From the NCBI GenBank assembly GCA_021234155.1, contig JAJEKV010000002.1, positions 28,177,066-28,241,065 on the forward strand: a stretch of DNA of 64,000 bases. Direction: 5' to 3'. The DNA is from Isoetes taiwanensis (lineage: Eukaryota > Streptophyta > Lycopodiopsida > Isoetales > Isoetaceae). Position numbers and translations under genes: made by a program. Positions 13,471 through 24,482 of this stretch are shown here, piece by piece; within the stretch, counting starts at the first letter, position 1, and every line of letters starts with the position of its first letter. The notes beneath the pieces were generated by a model that was not told where the DNA came from, made no database searches, and worked only from the letters and a program-made list of their open reading frames with translations.

Positions 13471-14356
13471 TAGGACCTGTGATTGCTCTGAAAATGCCTG
13501 ACTTCCCCTCACCGGGTTTCTGTGGAGAAATGGAGCCTCTCATCCAGCTCATAGGCTTCTTTGGTGGTTGTGGTTTCTCTGGGGGAGGTCTCAGGATGTT
13601 CTCTCTTGTTGGCCTCCCTCCTCTGGATGTATGTAGCTAATCTCATGCCTCTGCAGGGACTGCTGGAATTTATCCGTGGAAAGAACTGGGCAAATTTTAG
13701 GAAGTTTGTTTCAACTTTGACCTAGTGGTTAAAAAACAAGATCAATATACTAAAACTAAATAATAACAAATTGAAAGCATTATTTGTGTACTCTTTTATA
13801 CAAATGTCCACATTGATATGCACAATTTTACAGATGTACAGTCCATCAACGACTTTATTACTGCTAAAGTTCTTCTCTCGAAAACCCTTGGGGTAGGCAA
13901 TAATGGTCTTGGTGAGCTCTCTTTCTTGTACTGGATCACATAGACCTCTCAAGATGGACAACAAAACCCAATCCAATTGAACTAATCTATTGCTCCTAAT
14001 CGGACCTAAATTCCTTTTCTCCCTAGCCCGACTCTTTGACTATATATCAATGACTATGATTAGATCTCTATTTTTAGTTTCGGTACACAACATGTTCTCC
14101 CACCCCTTTGCATATCTTGAGATTTTATTCACTTGAGCAAGTTTTTAATTATTAAAGAAGTCTATTATGCAATCTAAAAATAATCTCAAGAACCTTTGCA
14201 CAATAACGTGAATCATTTTGAAGCCAATTTTTAAATTAACTCAATTCCAAACTATCGCCCATCTTAAAAAGCCCAAAGAATGTCAACTTTTTTAGTAATA
14301 TATAACTAGAAACTAAACGATAAACTATAAAACAAGAAAACTAACAAAATGACGAA
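13471..14356. other. Intergenic DNA downstream of the recombinase gene
   Basis: AT-rich sequence with no supported gene. It lies 3' of the minus-strand recombinase gene and would contain any 3' UTR; I saw no clear polyadenylation signal. Confidence 0.4.
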
Positions 14357-14450
14357 CTAACTAGAAAGAACTTTTGCAAACGATTGAGATGAAGGCTGAC
14401 AAATTATATCCATAAAAGCATTAATCTTTCATTCCTTAGTATGATTGTAT
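14357..14450 (-). pseudogene. Recombinase last exon with catalytic tyrosine
   Basis: The acceptor ATTTTTTGCAG precedes 14450. The first base completes an Arg codon, and the next codon is TAC, the candidate nucleophile. The frame continues NHTKE, meets a TGA at 14431-14429, then runs KINAFMDIICQPSSQSF to a TAG at 14359-14357. The TGA would be CGA before a C-to-T change. Confidence 0.55.
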
Positions 14451-14515
14451 CTGCAAAAAATAAGTAGATAATCAAAAGTTGAAATTAGAAACTAAAGAAA
14501 CTACAATTTAATTAC

Positions 14516-14715
14516 CTTTCATAACCTTGAGTTGATTTATGCCCAATGACTTGCATCCCAATGTCAGAAGGAACATCTTTTGCAGCAAGCCGGGAAACCA
14601 AAGTAACCCGACTACTTTCATTGCATATCATCATTTCAAGGCTTATTAAAGAAGCTATTGTCTTCAGCCACTTGCCAAGATTATTAACCCCTAGAGGAGT
14701 CACAGAGTACCATAT
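14516..14715 (-). pseudogene. Recombinase exon with box II and GH motif
   Basis: The acceptor TTGCTTATTTGTAG precedes 14715 and the donor GAAAG|GTAATT follows 14516. All 66 codons are open. It encodes TPLGVNNLGKWLKTIASLI, then the SSRVTLVSRL arginine box, then GMQVIGHKSTQGYE. The exon ends in phase 2 inside an Arg codon, immediately before the presumed catalytic tyrosine codon. Confidence 0.65.
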
Positions 14716-14778
14716 CTACAAATAAGCAAATACAATTCGTAGAAATCAAAACATGTAAAAACACAACTATAAACTTAC

Positions 14779-15251
14779 CATACTACGTGGCTTCAGAATT
14801 GGTTGAAGAAATAGAGGACGAGATTCGTTGTCCTTCTCTTTTGTAGATCTAGCATAGTGTTTGTATGTCAACACAAAATCCTTTTCGTAAGTCCAAATAG
14901 GTTGATGGAAGTGGTGTTTGTCAAATTGAGTAGTTGTAGGATTTTTGTTCTTGCTGATACGTTGACCATATGTAACAAGCTTCGTCATCACTTTCTAACA
15001 CCAAATCACAGTCCTTCACAACATGCAACTCCTTAATTGTCCCAATACCAAACCTCATAAGCATGAAGTAAACTAATCGCTTGATGCAGCCTTACGGCAT
15101 GGCTAACTGGGTGGATCTTATACGTGCAAGTGATCTCTCATCTTCTAATAGTGTTCTGTGAAATTGGGCTTTTGCTTTGGCCCTGGCTATAATTCATTTC
15201 CTCACTTTGGTCTTAGTCTTTTGATCGCTCCTAATGAAGACCCTTTTACTC
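14779..15251 (-). pseudogene. Recombinase exon with box I region
   Basis: The acceptor TTTTTAATTCAG precedes 15251 and the donor ATG|GTAAGT follows 14779. The frame runs from SKRVFIRSDQKTKTK through AQFHRTLLEDERSLARIRST to GCIKRLVYFMLMRFG and, after a one-base shift near 14990, TKLVTYGQRISKNK to KPRSM. Two in-frame stops interrupt it. One would arise from CGA to TGA and the other from CAA to TAA, as expected from cytosine deamination. Confidence 0.6.
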
Positions 15252-15969
15252 CTGAATTAAAAAATACTCAGTCTCATTAAAATATCAAATGGAGGTTCGC
15301 TAACCTTTTAGTTTCAATCACTCTATCCCCTCTTTTTCTTTTCTCAGCTCTCTTTCCTCGACATTTCTTCCAATAACTCCCCATAATAAACCTCAAATTT
15401 ACAATTAACAGAATTTAATGTATGACAATATGACGTAATTTAATTGCTTACAAAGATAGAGGATATAGCTCGTGATCCTTCTTCTTCTTCATCTACCAAA
15501 ATAAAGTAGAAAGTACATGGTTAAAACAATCAAAACTAAAACCAAAAACCAATCGAGGCAGCACTGCCAACATTTACAATACATCATCTATTCTTACCTA
15601 TTACCCCTCAATTACAACTTGTAACTCACACAACTAATTTCAATGAATAATGCATTAATCACAACATTAAGAATTTATATGAATGATGAATTTTGCCAGC
15701 ATATCATTGAGCTCCTGAAGACGTAATTTCGCAAAGCTCCACTCATCAAATCTTCTTCGAGAAGGTTCAATCCCTCCATTAAGAGCTGCGTTTAATAAAT
15801 TCCAATCAAGAGGCAACCATTTTTCTTTACTACATTCATCTTCTTCCTCATTGCTGCCATTGCCTTGTTCCATCTTAACAAGAATGTCTGCAATGTCATC
15901 ATTATCATATGCAAGAATAGTAGGAGAACTAAGCATATCACCTTGAGAAAACAAAATGAAAGAGATCAA

Positions 15970-18900
15970 GTGTAAGGGTCCTCACATTGCTAGAAAGAGA
16001 TTCTCTTCTAAAGAGAAAATCTCTTGCTGCTAGAACAATAATAATAGTTTAAAATATCTCAAATATAAACCTCCAAGAATACCTTAAAATGCGACAAGAT
16101 AACAAGTCAAGGGATGTTAGTAAGATGACGACGCTTCAATGAAGCTTAAATCGGGTTTCAAAACACCTCCGTGATGACATAATACCATTAGAAGACTAAC
16201 AAACAAAAATTAAGCAACAACAAGAATTTTTGTTTCTCTCAAAATCGTAGGGAAATGGAAGCTCCAATGATGGCAAAACAAACTGCAATGATGGCAAAAC
16301 AAGCTCCAGACAACTGCAAACAAAAGAAAAATGATGAGAAGGAAAATCTTGCAAATCATTTGGAGTATTGAGTAACACCCCACCTTCAATTTAACTCTAA
16401 ACCCAAGGTAGCACCCTCAAAACCCTATGCAAGAATGGCAGTCTACATCTCCAAAGGTTCGTAATCAATGGCCGGGAGGCCAGGTCCCATACCGCCCTCA
16501 CCGGGCCTTTGGCTGGAGTGCCCTGGGCTGCGGAACTATGTAGTACTTAGCGTCTCAATCTAAACCATTGAATAAAGTGGGTGGAAAAAGTGGGTTTAAT
16601 CTTGACCATGCAATCTCAGACTCACATGTAGGGTATTTTAAGCGGTCCTTATTATCTAAAGATAGGCCCATTTCGTGGGCAGATTTCATGGGCTAGATTT
16701 ATGGACTTTTCTTAAGAAAGCATTGGCCATCTTTAAACTAAGGAGATTTAGCTTCAGCAATCCTATTATTTAAATCTCTAAGTTCGGCCAAGGAAAACCT
16801 TTTAGGATTTTTTTTTAAAGTCTGCTCCTTAGGTTTTATGGTTTTGGCAGCCCGAAATTTTCCGGGTAGTCCAAAACCTCGAGAAAGCATTTTGCATGCC
16901 GATTTCGATGTTTTTACTCTGGATTGTGTTGGTTGGTACCTCAGTGAAAATTTTCTGGATAGCCAAAAAAAACCCAAATTAGGGGTCTCAGATTATTCCG
17001 CAAATATGGGATGGAAGCTTTCAATTTAACAGCCGTCCCTCTCTATCTCCTATCCATCTGAGATCTTTTTGGCATGGATATGTCTTTGGGTCGCGATCTC
17101 TTTGGTGCTAAATTTCTTAATGAGTTTCTCCGTTTTCTAAATAGCTTAGTTGATTGTGAATCCCTAATCGTGATCTCGATAATTCAACAACCTGGATTTC
17201 TGAGTTCCTCGCCCAAACCCATCTAGGATGATGGGATTCCTAGTTTTCCAATGACCCTGTGAATTACAAGAGTAGAATCTCGATATCCATAATGTTCTCC
17301 TCAAGTCTTTTACAGCTTATGCCATCTTTAGGAATAATTAAGTGCGTGATATGCAAAGGTAGAAGATAAGATTTCCATACCCGGGTTGATCAAACGCAAA
17401 GCTAATCCTAGGGTAACATTTCCCTTTTCTCAAGTGGATGTGTTTTCTAATTTCCTTTGTAGGTCATTGGCCCTTTTAAGTAATCCTGCCATAAACTCTT
17501 AGAAAGCCATTCCTCAAGGATGCATGATGTGTATCTTAGCCTTTATGCAAGGATTCCAAAATTTCTTGTTATATTTGAGCTAAAGTCCCCTTTGGTTTCT
17601 TATGTTAGAGCTGTTATCATGGAATGGATACCTGAAAACTACTCAGATTTGTGTTGATATGTGAAACCCCAGAACTCGCTACTATTTCAATACGTGATCC
17701 GGAGCTTTGCAAAAATCGTGCATTTGTTTCTATTTAGATGGTAGGGTTCAGCCTCGCTATGGCATTTTCTCTCCTGGCTCTCACCCCTTTCCCTTCGTGG
17801 TATATACATTTGGATGCTAATTAGGAGATAAAGAAGAAACCCATTTTATTTGGTCTCTTTGGTCCAAACTTCTATTAGGTTGTATTTTTGATGAATTTTA
17901 CTACCTCATGATTTGAAATCAATTAAACTCATCAAGATCTTAACACTGTAATCGACTGTAGTTCTTGCTGGTGCTCCTGGCCCTTTATTGCTGGGTCTTA
18001 AGGCATAAGTCTCTAAGGTTGTGGAAGGCGACCATGCTGTAAACTTGCATCTATGGTTTCTAGGCTACTAACCTTTATATGGGGATTGTGATGTGTAAAG
18101 AGGTCTTCACATTAACACACCATTATATACAACAAGTAGTTGAAACTTTGTTGCCCATGTTATTGTGACGTTCCATTAAACGTGGATGTGGTGGTTTTAG
18201 GGCCTGGATTTTTAGCCATTGGTTGCAACTTTAATTTCTTAGACCTCATCAATGCTCTCTATGTAGTCGCCTTCATTAATGAAATCCCATCCCTCTCTTT
18301 GTGAATCTAAAAGGGTAATTCCACCCAATTTAGTCGTGGCTGGCGCATGTGAAACCAGCACTTCTTTCCACTTTGCAATCTCCTCCGTGTAGTGTGGCTT
18401 TAGTTGTGTAGTTTTATTTCATTTCGCTTCGTGAGTCTCAGTTTTTGCAGGTGACATTAAGGTTATACAGATTGACTGAAGGGCAATGTTTTGTTGCAAC
18501 TTCTACAACCAAACTTATGAACTGCAATGTAAATTCGTGTGAGTTGGAACTTCTTAAGTGCCAAAGCTCATGTAGCGTTAGCAACTGGTCGACTAATAAG
18601 TATATTTCATATAGGCCTTTATGAACTCAAATGCTATTGCTTAGGAAAATATTCCAAAGTTGATCCCCGCATAGCTACTCTGGCCCTTATTTTCAGTCAT
18701 GGTAATTATTCTATAAACCTGCTGAATTAAGCCAAATGAACTATTATTATGACTCAGCTGGTTGTAGTGCATATAAATGCCAATCATTCATGTCCATTAA
18801 TTCCCCAATTGTTAAACACTTTTCTCTTCTGCTATGTATTTTGGTTTCCCTGTAATCAGTTAAGTCTCAACATATCTAACCTATAAAAAGCATGTGAAAA

Positions 18901-20690
18901 CAAATACCGGTCCCATTGTAGGTACCTACACTCCCTCCCCGCAAGTAGGGGTGGATTATTAAAAAGCTTTTATCTTCTATGTAAATTACTTGGCTTACCT
19001 TTATGGATGCATGTAGGTAACAAGTATTTATAGCTATATGCCATTCCATCCTTCAAAAGTCATTGTATTTTGGATAAACCTATATGTAAGAAATTACGTT
19101 AGAACTCAAACCCTATTGGGTGTGGATCACTTTTCTATTTTCTATCCCCTATGATAGTGCTACTTTTTGGTGCCCACCGTGACTTTGTATTAAAAGTTTG
19201 CTAGGCGAGTTGTCCCCTTAACACGCAAGTAAAGTTGCATGGAACCCAAGATGTTATTCCAAGATCTTTATCTTATGAATTTGAAGAGCACTAGGAGTGG
19301 GTGAGCTCTTCATCTCTTTGATTTTATACTTGAGATGCTTTTTGTATATAATTTGAGTAGCCACATTAAACTCAAATTACATAGCCATTTTGTGCTCAAT
19401 GTAAACCCCGCCACGCTTTTTGCAAAAGATCATGTCTTCAAATTTTTGTTTCGAAGTTAATGCCACCTCACCATTGCTAAGAAGGTAAGCATTAATGTTC
19501 ATTTTTTCTTTGATTGATGAGGTGAGCCATAGGTTTTACACTAGATTATCTCCCTCTTAGAGTCCGACTAATTTCTTTATCCCACTTAATTACAGTTCTT
19601 CAATTATAACAAAGAGATCAACATTGTGTTTTATTTAACTCAAATGTAGCTTTGGGGATGTATATATACAGTGCTTCCCCATATGGGTCAGCCGTGCATT
19701 GATTTGAACTCAAGTTGCAGCCACCAACTACGGGGAATTTGGACCAGCCATGCCCTCGAAAGCACAAATCTAACTTTTCTTTGTGGCATATAGTCTTCAC
19801 CTCAACCTTTGGTCAAATCTTATATGTAATGCGAATAGCTAGACTGATGCTTCTGGCCAAACGCCGCGAACATCTCTTGCATTTCTCTCAAACCATTTCC
19901 ATGTCGCTTTGTTCTGCGATGGTGGTGATCCCTTGTTCTTTAAGCATTCTCACGCCATTTTATACCGCTATGGTCCTTGAATTTACAGTAATCGGAAGCA
20001 GTTTGAATTGTCTTTTGAATTGTGCAATTATAGGCATATGCGCCTCCTCGAATAATGTCCATTTCATTACGAATTGTTCAAAACTCATTGGATTATGGGA
20101 AATGGATTTCTATGTCGCTATAATTTTAATTTTAAATCAATCTCATATATGTTCGCGTACTCTAAAATGTGATGCATCTTCTCTCAAGTATTTATTTGCT
20201 CGCCAACCTATAAAAGCAAGCACCTTGTGGGAAGTGTCTCGAATTTGTTTTTCTTAATTGTGCAATTGGCTTCACATAGCGCGTGATGTTTAACAAATCT
20301 CAAAAATGATAGAACGTAATTTACATTATAGGACAAGGTGGAAACCGTGAACCCCAATAAACCGGAATAGTTACCGTGAGTTGTTCAGATGCGTGCCATG
20401 TAAGTGGATGGACACAAAATGGAGGATCGCTTTTGGTATCCTTTTCATTTACCGATGGTTTGGTACAAACCTTCAAATATTAATGAAGCTATGTGGAGCA
20501 AAGCTAAATAGCTTGAAACCGTGATTGAAAGTATGCATGCTTTACCGTGAATGGTAAGAAGCAAAATGATCTGCAAAGATCTTAACCCTGCTTTGGTTAG
20601 TTGTATTTCAGAAGTGCTTTATCCGGACCAACTACAATTATTTTGAGCAACAATATTTTCGTAAAACGTGACGCAAGTACCATGCCATGA
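15970..20690. other. Unassigned intergenic DNA
   Basis: No supported gene. Around 16264-16306 a 21-bp unit (TGCAATGATGGCAAAACAA) is duplicated. A 180-codon open frame at 19715-20257 has no recognisable domain. Sequence near 16381-16540 resembles a decayed LTR by composition only. Confidence 0.35.
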
Positions 20691-22076
20691 AAGTTCCGTG
20701 GATGTAGCGCAATGTTGCTAGCGATGATAATTCCATTTTCCTGAGCAGCCGAATTTGGGAAAGCAGTTAACTTTAAGTGTCATCAGAGATATGTATGATG
20801 ACCATGTATCATCCCTTCATCTTTCTAGCCCTGAGGGGTGCTGGAGGAAACCTGAATTCTCAGATAATAATATTTTGCATTGACGCCTCTCCCTTCGGGG
20901 ACTACTCTAATTCAAATGATGAGGATAACTCTGAACTATAATGGTAATTACCTGCTCTTTGGGCTAAGAATGCTTACGTGATAACTGGAAGGAGAGACTG
21001 TAAGCTTTCCATCTCATAGCAAGTGGCGTGATTGTGATGAAGTGGGATGCATTAAGAATTTAAAATTCATGGGCCGAGTCCCATCCCTCCAAAAGTAAAA
21101 GTCTTTATGTGGCACCTTTGCATAGAGCTCCTCGCCACCCTCAATCATAAAAGATATAGGGATTCATAGCGGATGATTCTGATGTCCGGCCCCGGGATGT
21201 GTCTTTACTGTGTGGAAGATGAAGAGCACCCTTTAAAGATTTCTGTCTCCGGCCTGAATGGGTCCTTGAGCTTGCTTCTAATATCTTTGATATAACCCTT
21301 ATTTGCGAATGGTTCACTGAGTTCTTTTGGCTTCAGTCAATCCTATCACCGATTGGAGGATCTATATCCTTCTCTCATGATCCGGGAAGGGAGAACAATT
21401 TTATCTTTAACTCCATGTAGATAACTCCACCCTTGAGGCAATCATCAAACAAGTTCAATAATTTTAATTAATCGGGATGATCACTCTAATTCTATAGACT
21501 CCAATTCTAATTTGTATTCTTCTCTATTTTTCTGTGTATTATCTTCATGACTGGTGCAAACTCAAATGGAAGAAGATTGATGCGTATATTAACTCAGCAA
21601 TGGATCAAAGTGTTCGGCCCTCCCAATCTCTATAACCATGAGGAGCCATGCCTTTGTAACTCCGCCAGCCAGATCGAATCCAAACGCTTTAAGGATTTGT
21701 TGAAAGCAAGAAAAAGATGCGAAGTGGGACCCGCTCAACATGGCTAAAAGCTGTATCCCTGTGATGTGCCCATTCCTTGCGGTAATTCATCAGTCATGGT
21801 CGAAAAGTGAGGTAGCAAATCCAGGGAACCCTAACCCCGTGTCTTTACTTTTAGTGGAATAATCCTTTGTATGGCTGACAATGTGAGTCTCGATAACATG
21901 CCCTGTGCTATGGAATTACATTCCATAAACACATTACATTATAGGGTTAACCTCTAAAAAGTTTCTTCTTTGTTACCCTTAAAACAGGGTTAAAATTCTC
22001 AAAAAGGATCTTTGTTGAACTCTATAATTTTTATAATTAATATATAAACCTGGCCCAAATCAAAAAAAAAAAAAAG
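20691..22076 (+). mobile_element. LINE 3' region with zf-RVT domain and poly(A)
   Basis: From 21080 one frame reads PIPPKVKVFMWHLCIELLAT followed by NHKRYRDS and a stop, then a nearby frame reads PGMCLYCVEDEEHPLK. The sequence P-PKVKVF-W, then C-x2-C and DEEH, is the hallmark of the zinc-binding RT domain (zf-RVT) at the C-terminus of plant L1-type LINE ORF2. The 20.7-21.06 kb sequence just upstream looks like the spacer before that domain. An A14 run at 22063-22076 is the likely 3' tail. Stops and frameshifts show it is inactive. The 5' limit is uncertain, and I did not find its reverse transcriptase. Confidence 0.65.
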
Positions 22077-24203
22077 ATAATTCCATCATAAATTATGCAA
22101 GTTAAGCTTAAAGCATATTGGTTAAATGACATTGATATGTTGGATATGAAGTTCTTTATACTATGTTGAACAATAGGTTTTTATGTTCTTGGCATCCATC
22201 CCTAAAAACCCGTGATCCAACTCCTGGCAGTGGAGACCTAAAATGCCCAAGTCCCCCATAATCTTTTGGTAATTTTGCTTTGTTCTCTCAGCCATCACAC
22301 GCTTTTAAGGACTCCATATCAAGTCCATGTCTCTTTGAAACCCCAAGCTCTCGCAAAAGATGATGCATGGGAAGTCGGATGCTGGGATTGATTGGATAAC
22401 TTTGAACCTGTAGGATGATTTCTCTTGCATTAACACGTTTTGAATAGTCCAAACTGGGTGAGTTTACTAAACAGTGGATAAACTTATGGCTAGTTTTAGT
22501 TTTCTGCAGTGAATGCACAAGATGGTGGAAAAATGTGAACCCGACTTTGCCCTTTCCGTGAAGACAAAGCTGGGTTTACGCTTGGCAAGCTATTGGATTT
22601 AAAAGATCTGGACCTCATTTTCATATTTGTTCCTTATGGCATGAAGAAAAATATCAAAGCAGTAGTTCATGCTTTGCCTAGGCTGTTGTGTAATTATAGG
22701 AAGTCAATGGATGACTTGTATTTGTTTACTCAAGCTCGTACATCTTTTATATCCCTCCTGAGATATGCTATAGATTTCAAGACCTTAGTTTCATGTATCT
22801 GGCAGCCAAACTTAGGACTACATCATGAGATCGCTAGCCTTCTACTCTTTTAGCTCGATAGACCAAGCAATTACTTACCAAGAAGCCTTCAAGAATGTCA
22901 TTTGTTTGTCGTGAAGCACATATATCTCGCCAAGTATTACAAAAAGAGTGGGATATATAGTGCATCCTATGGAAAGCAACAAATGAATCAACTTTTGAAG
23001 ATTAATCGAGGCTATGTCCATAGCAAGATCCCCTCCTGACGCTTTTGTATTATAGGCCATTGTGTGCATATAAGTAAATTCCGTTTTACAAATAATTTAT
23101 CGCTATTGGAAAATTGATAATGAGCAAATAAATATGATATGAAGCCATCAACCATAGGAAGCCATCAATCATACGCAATAAGCAATACTATTTCTTAGTT
23201 CAATGTCCACAACCAACCTAAATTTTGTGGATTTATACAATGCGCAATCTATAAGCGGTGGCATAGCAACATGGTCAAAGCCGAGTCACTTATTTTATTG
23301 TAAATTCGTAAGGTGCATTATGCCTCATGCCCCTATCTTACAATCAAACGTCGCTACATATTACAAGAATTATATTGGTATTGGGCCAAATGAATCCTTT
23401 GTCTTTCTTCTTCTTTCACTGTGTGTGTGCAAAGAACTTCCTAAAGAAATATTGTGTAACCTAGAATTTTCTTCAGTGAATTAGTTTCTTTTGCAATATA
23501 TCTTAATATTCATTTGCACGATGAATGCAACTATAGTTTACTTTCGTGTAATCTTTCATTCAAGGAAACTGTGTTTTTCTACTATGTCGAACATTCATAA
23601 CTAAGGTCTCTCGATATTTTGCCCTATCGGTCCCGCATTCCTCTTCATAAATTACAACTACACAAGCACGCCCCATGCAAGTAAGAGATGGGGAGTTAAA
23701 TGAATGCATCTTTCATCCAAATTCACATGCTTTTTCGTATCTAATAAACCTAACGACATATTCTATATAGGATTGACGAACAAACTAGACAAATACTTCA
23801 TGCCATATTTATACATTGTTCCTTGAATAACACGTTTTGGCTGAGCCCGGCAACGCCGGGCACCATTACTAGTTTAATTTAATTAACAAAACTTCGTTAT
23901 TTCCCACGTTTCCTTGTCTAAATTTTAAGTGGTTTTTGTTAGGTGAGCACATCAGAAAAGATGGTGTCCATTTTGTTCCTGCGTTTTCCCTTTTTTTAGC
24001 CCTTTACGTGCTGACGTGGTAATAAACAGTCGGAAAGAACAACAACGTGGCAACATATTGTTTGGCAAACAAATCAGAATGTGTGTGAACCTACTACTTA
24101 TTGCAGAAAGGGAAAGGGCCTGTAGGAAAAAAGGTTTTCCTAGTCGAAAGTTTGGATTCAACCACCACAATCGATCCACAGCGGAGGAAAAACCCTAGAT
24201 CTC
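22077..24203. other. Intergenic DNA upstream of membrin
   Basis: AT-rich sequence with small open frames and no recognised gene. The last few hundred bases must contain the membrin promoter and 5' leader; I could not assign a convincing TATA box. Confidence 0.45.
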
Positions 24204-24284
24204 ATGCTTTGGAGACACCATGTCTGGAGCTACCTTGTCGGAAGTGCACCAGCAAGCGCGCCACTTGCTTCTTATTGTCCGTGA
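24204..24284 (+). promoter_or_regulatory. Upstream ORF overlapping the membrin start
   Basis: An ATG at 24204 lies 16 nt before the membrin ATG in another frame. It opens a 26-codon reading frame that passes the main start and ends at TGA 24282-24284. If the transcript starts upstream, this uORF could reduce initiation at the main ATG unless scanning leaks past it. Its peptide (MLWRHHVWSYLVG...) resembles nothing I know. Confidence 0.45.
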
Positions 24285-24482
24285 TGGGTTGGAACGAATC
24301 GAGCGCCTGGAGTCCCATGCTCCAATTGCAAGCTCCAGTAACATGGCAAGTTCTTCCTTGGCAGCTCCGGATCTAGCCCAAGCTGTAAAACGTGATTTGG
24401 CACAATTGCAGATCTATAGTGTAGAACTAGACAGATTGTGGAGGGTTCAAATGCCCAAGGCTCAGAGAGACCTATGGAAAAG
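24220..24482 (+). CDS. MEMB11: Membrin exon 1
   Basis: It carries residues 1-87 plus two bases of Arg88. The ATG at 24220 is chosen because the following sequence matches the membrin N-terminus and the upstream ATG at 24204 is out of frame. The donor is GTTTGT. Confidence 0.93.

Larger units (their letters stand above)
14357..15969 (-). pseudogene. Intron-containing tyrosine recombinase gene (Crypton/DUF3504-like), degraded
   Basis: Read on the minus strand, a series of exons encodes a protein ending in a tyrosine-recombinase catalytic domain. Likely exons: about 15941-15667 (acidic, with RRRFDEWSFAKLRL), 15492-15452 (EEEEGSRAISSIF), about 15391-15305 (basic, KRAEKRKRGDR), 15251-14779, 14715-14516 and 14450-14357. 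The 15251-14779 exon holds a box-I-like LMRFGIGTIKELHVVKDCDL. The 14715-14516 exon holds NESSRVTLVSRLAAKDVPSD and then VIGHKSTQGYER. The last exon opens with the tyrosine of YNHTK, nine residues after the GH histidine, the usual spacing in this superfamily. Introns have GT-AG ends and compatible phases between the last three exons. Breaks: TGA at 15196-15194, TAA at 15094-15092, a one-base frameshift near 14990, TGA at 14431-14429. The usual box II histidine, three residues before the SSR arginine, appears as Glu. The family call rests on motifs only; linkage of the first exons is uncertain. Confidence 0.6.

Noticed and set aside
19715-20257. 180-codon open frame on the + strand
   Set aside because: Hydrophobic, Cys-rich, no domain, no splice context; a frame on the opposite strand looks equally plausible. 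Treated as chance in decayed DNA.
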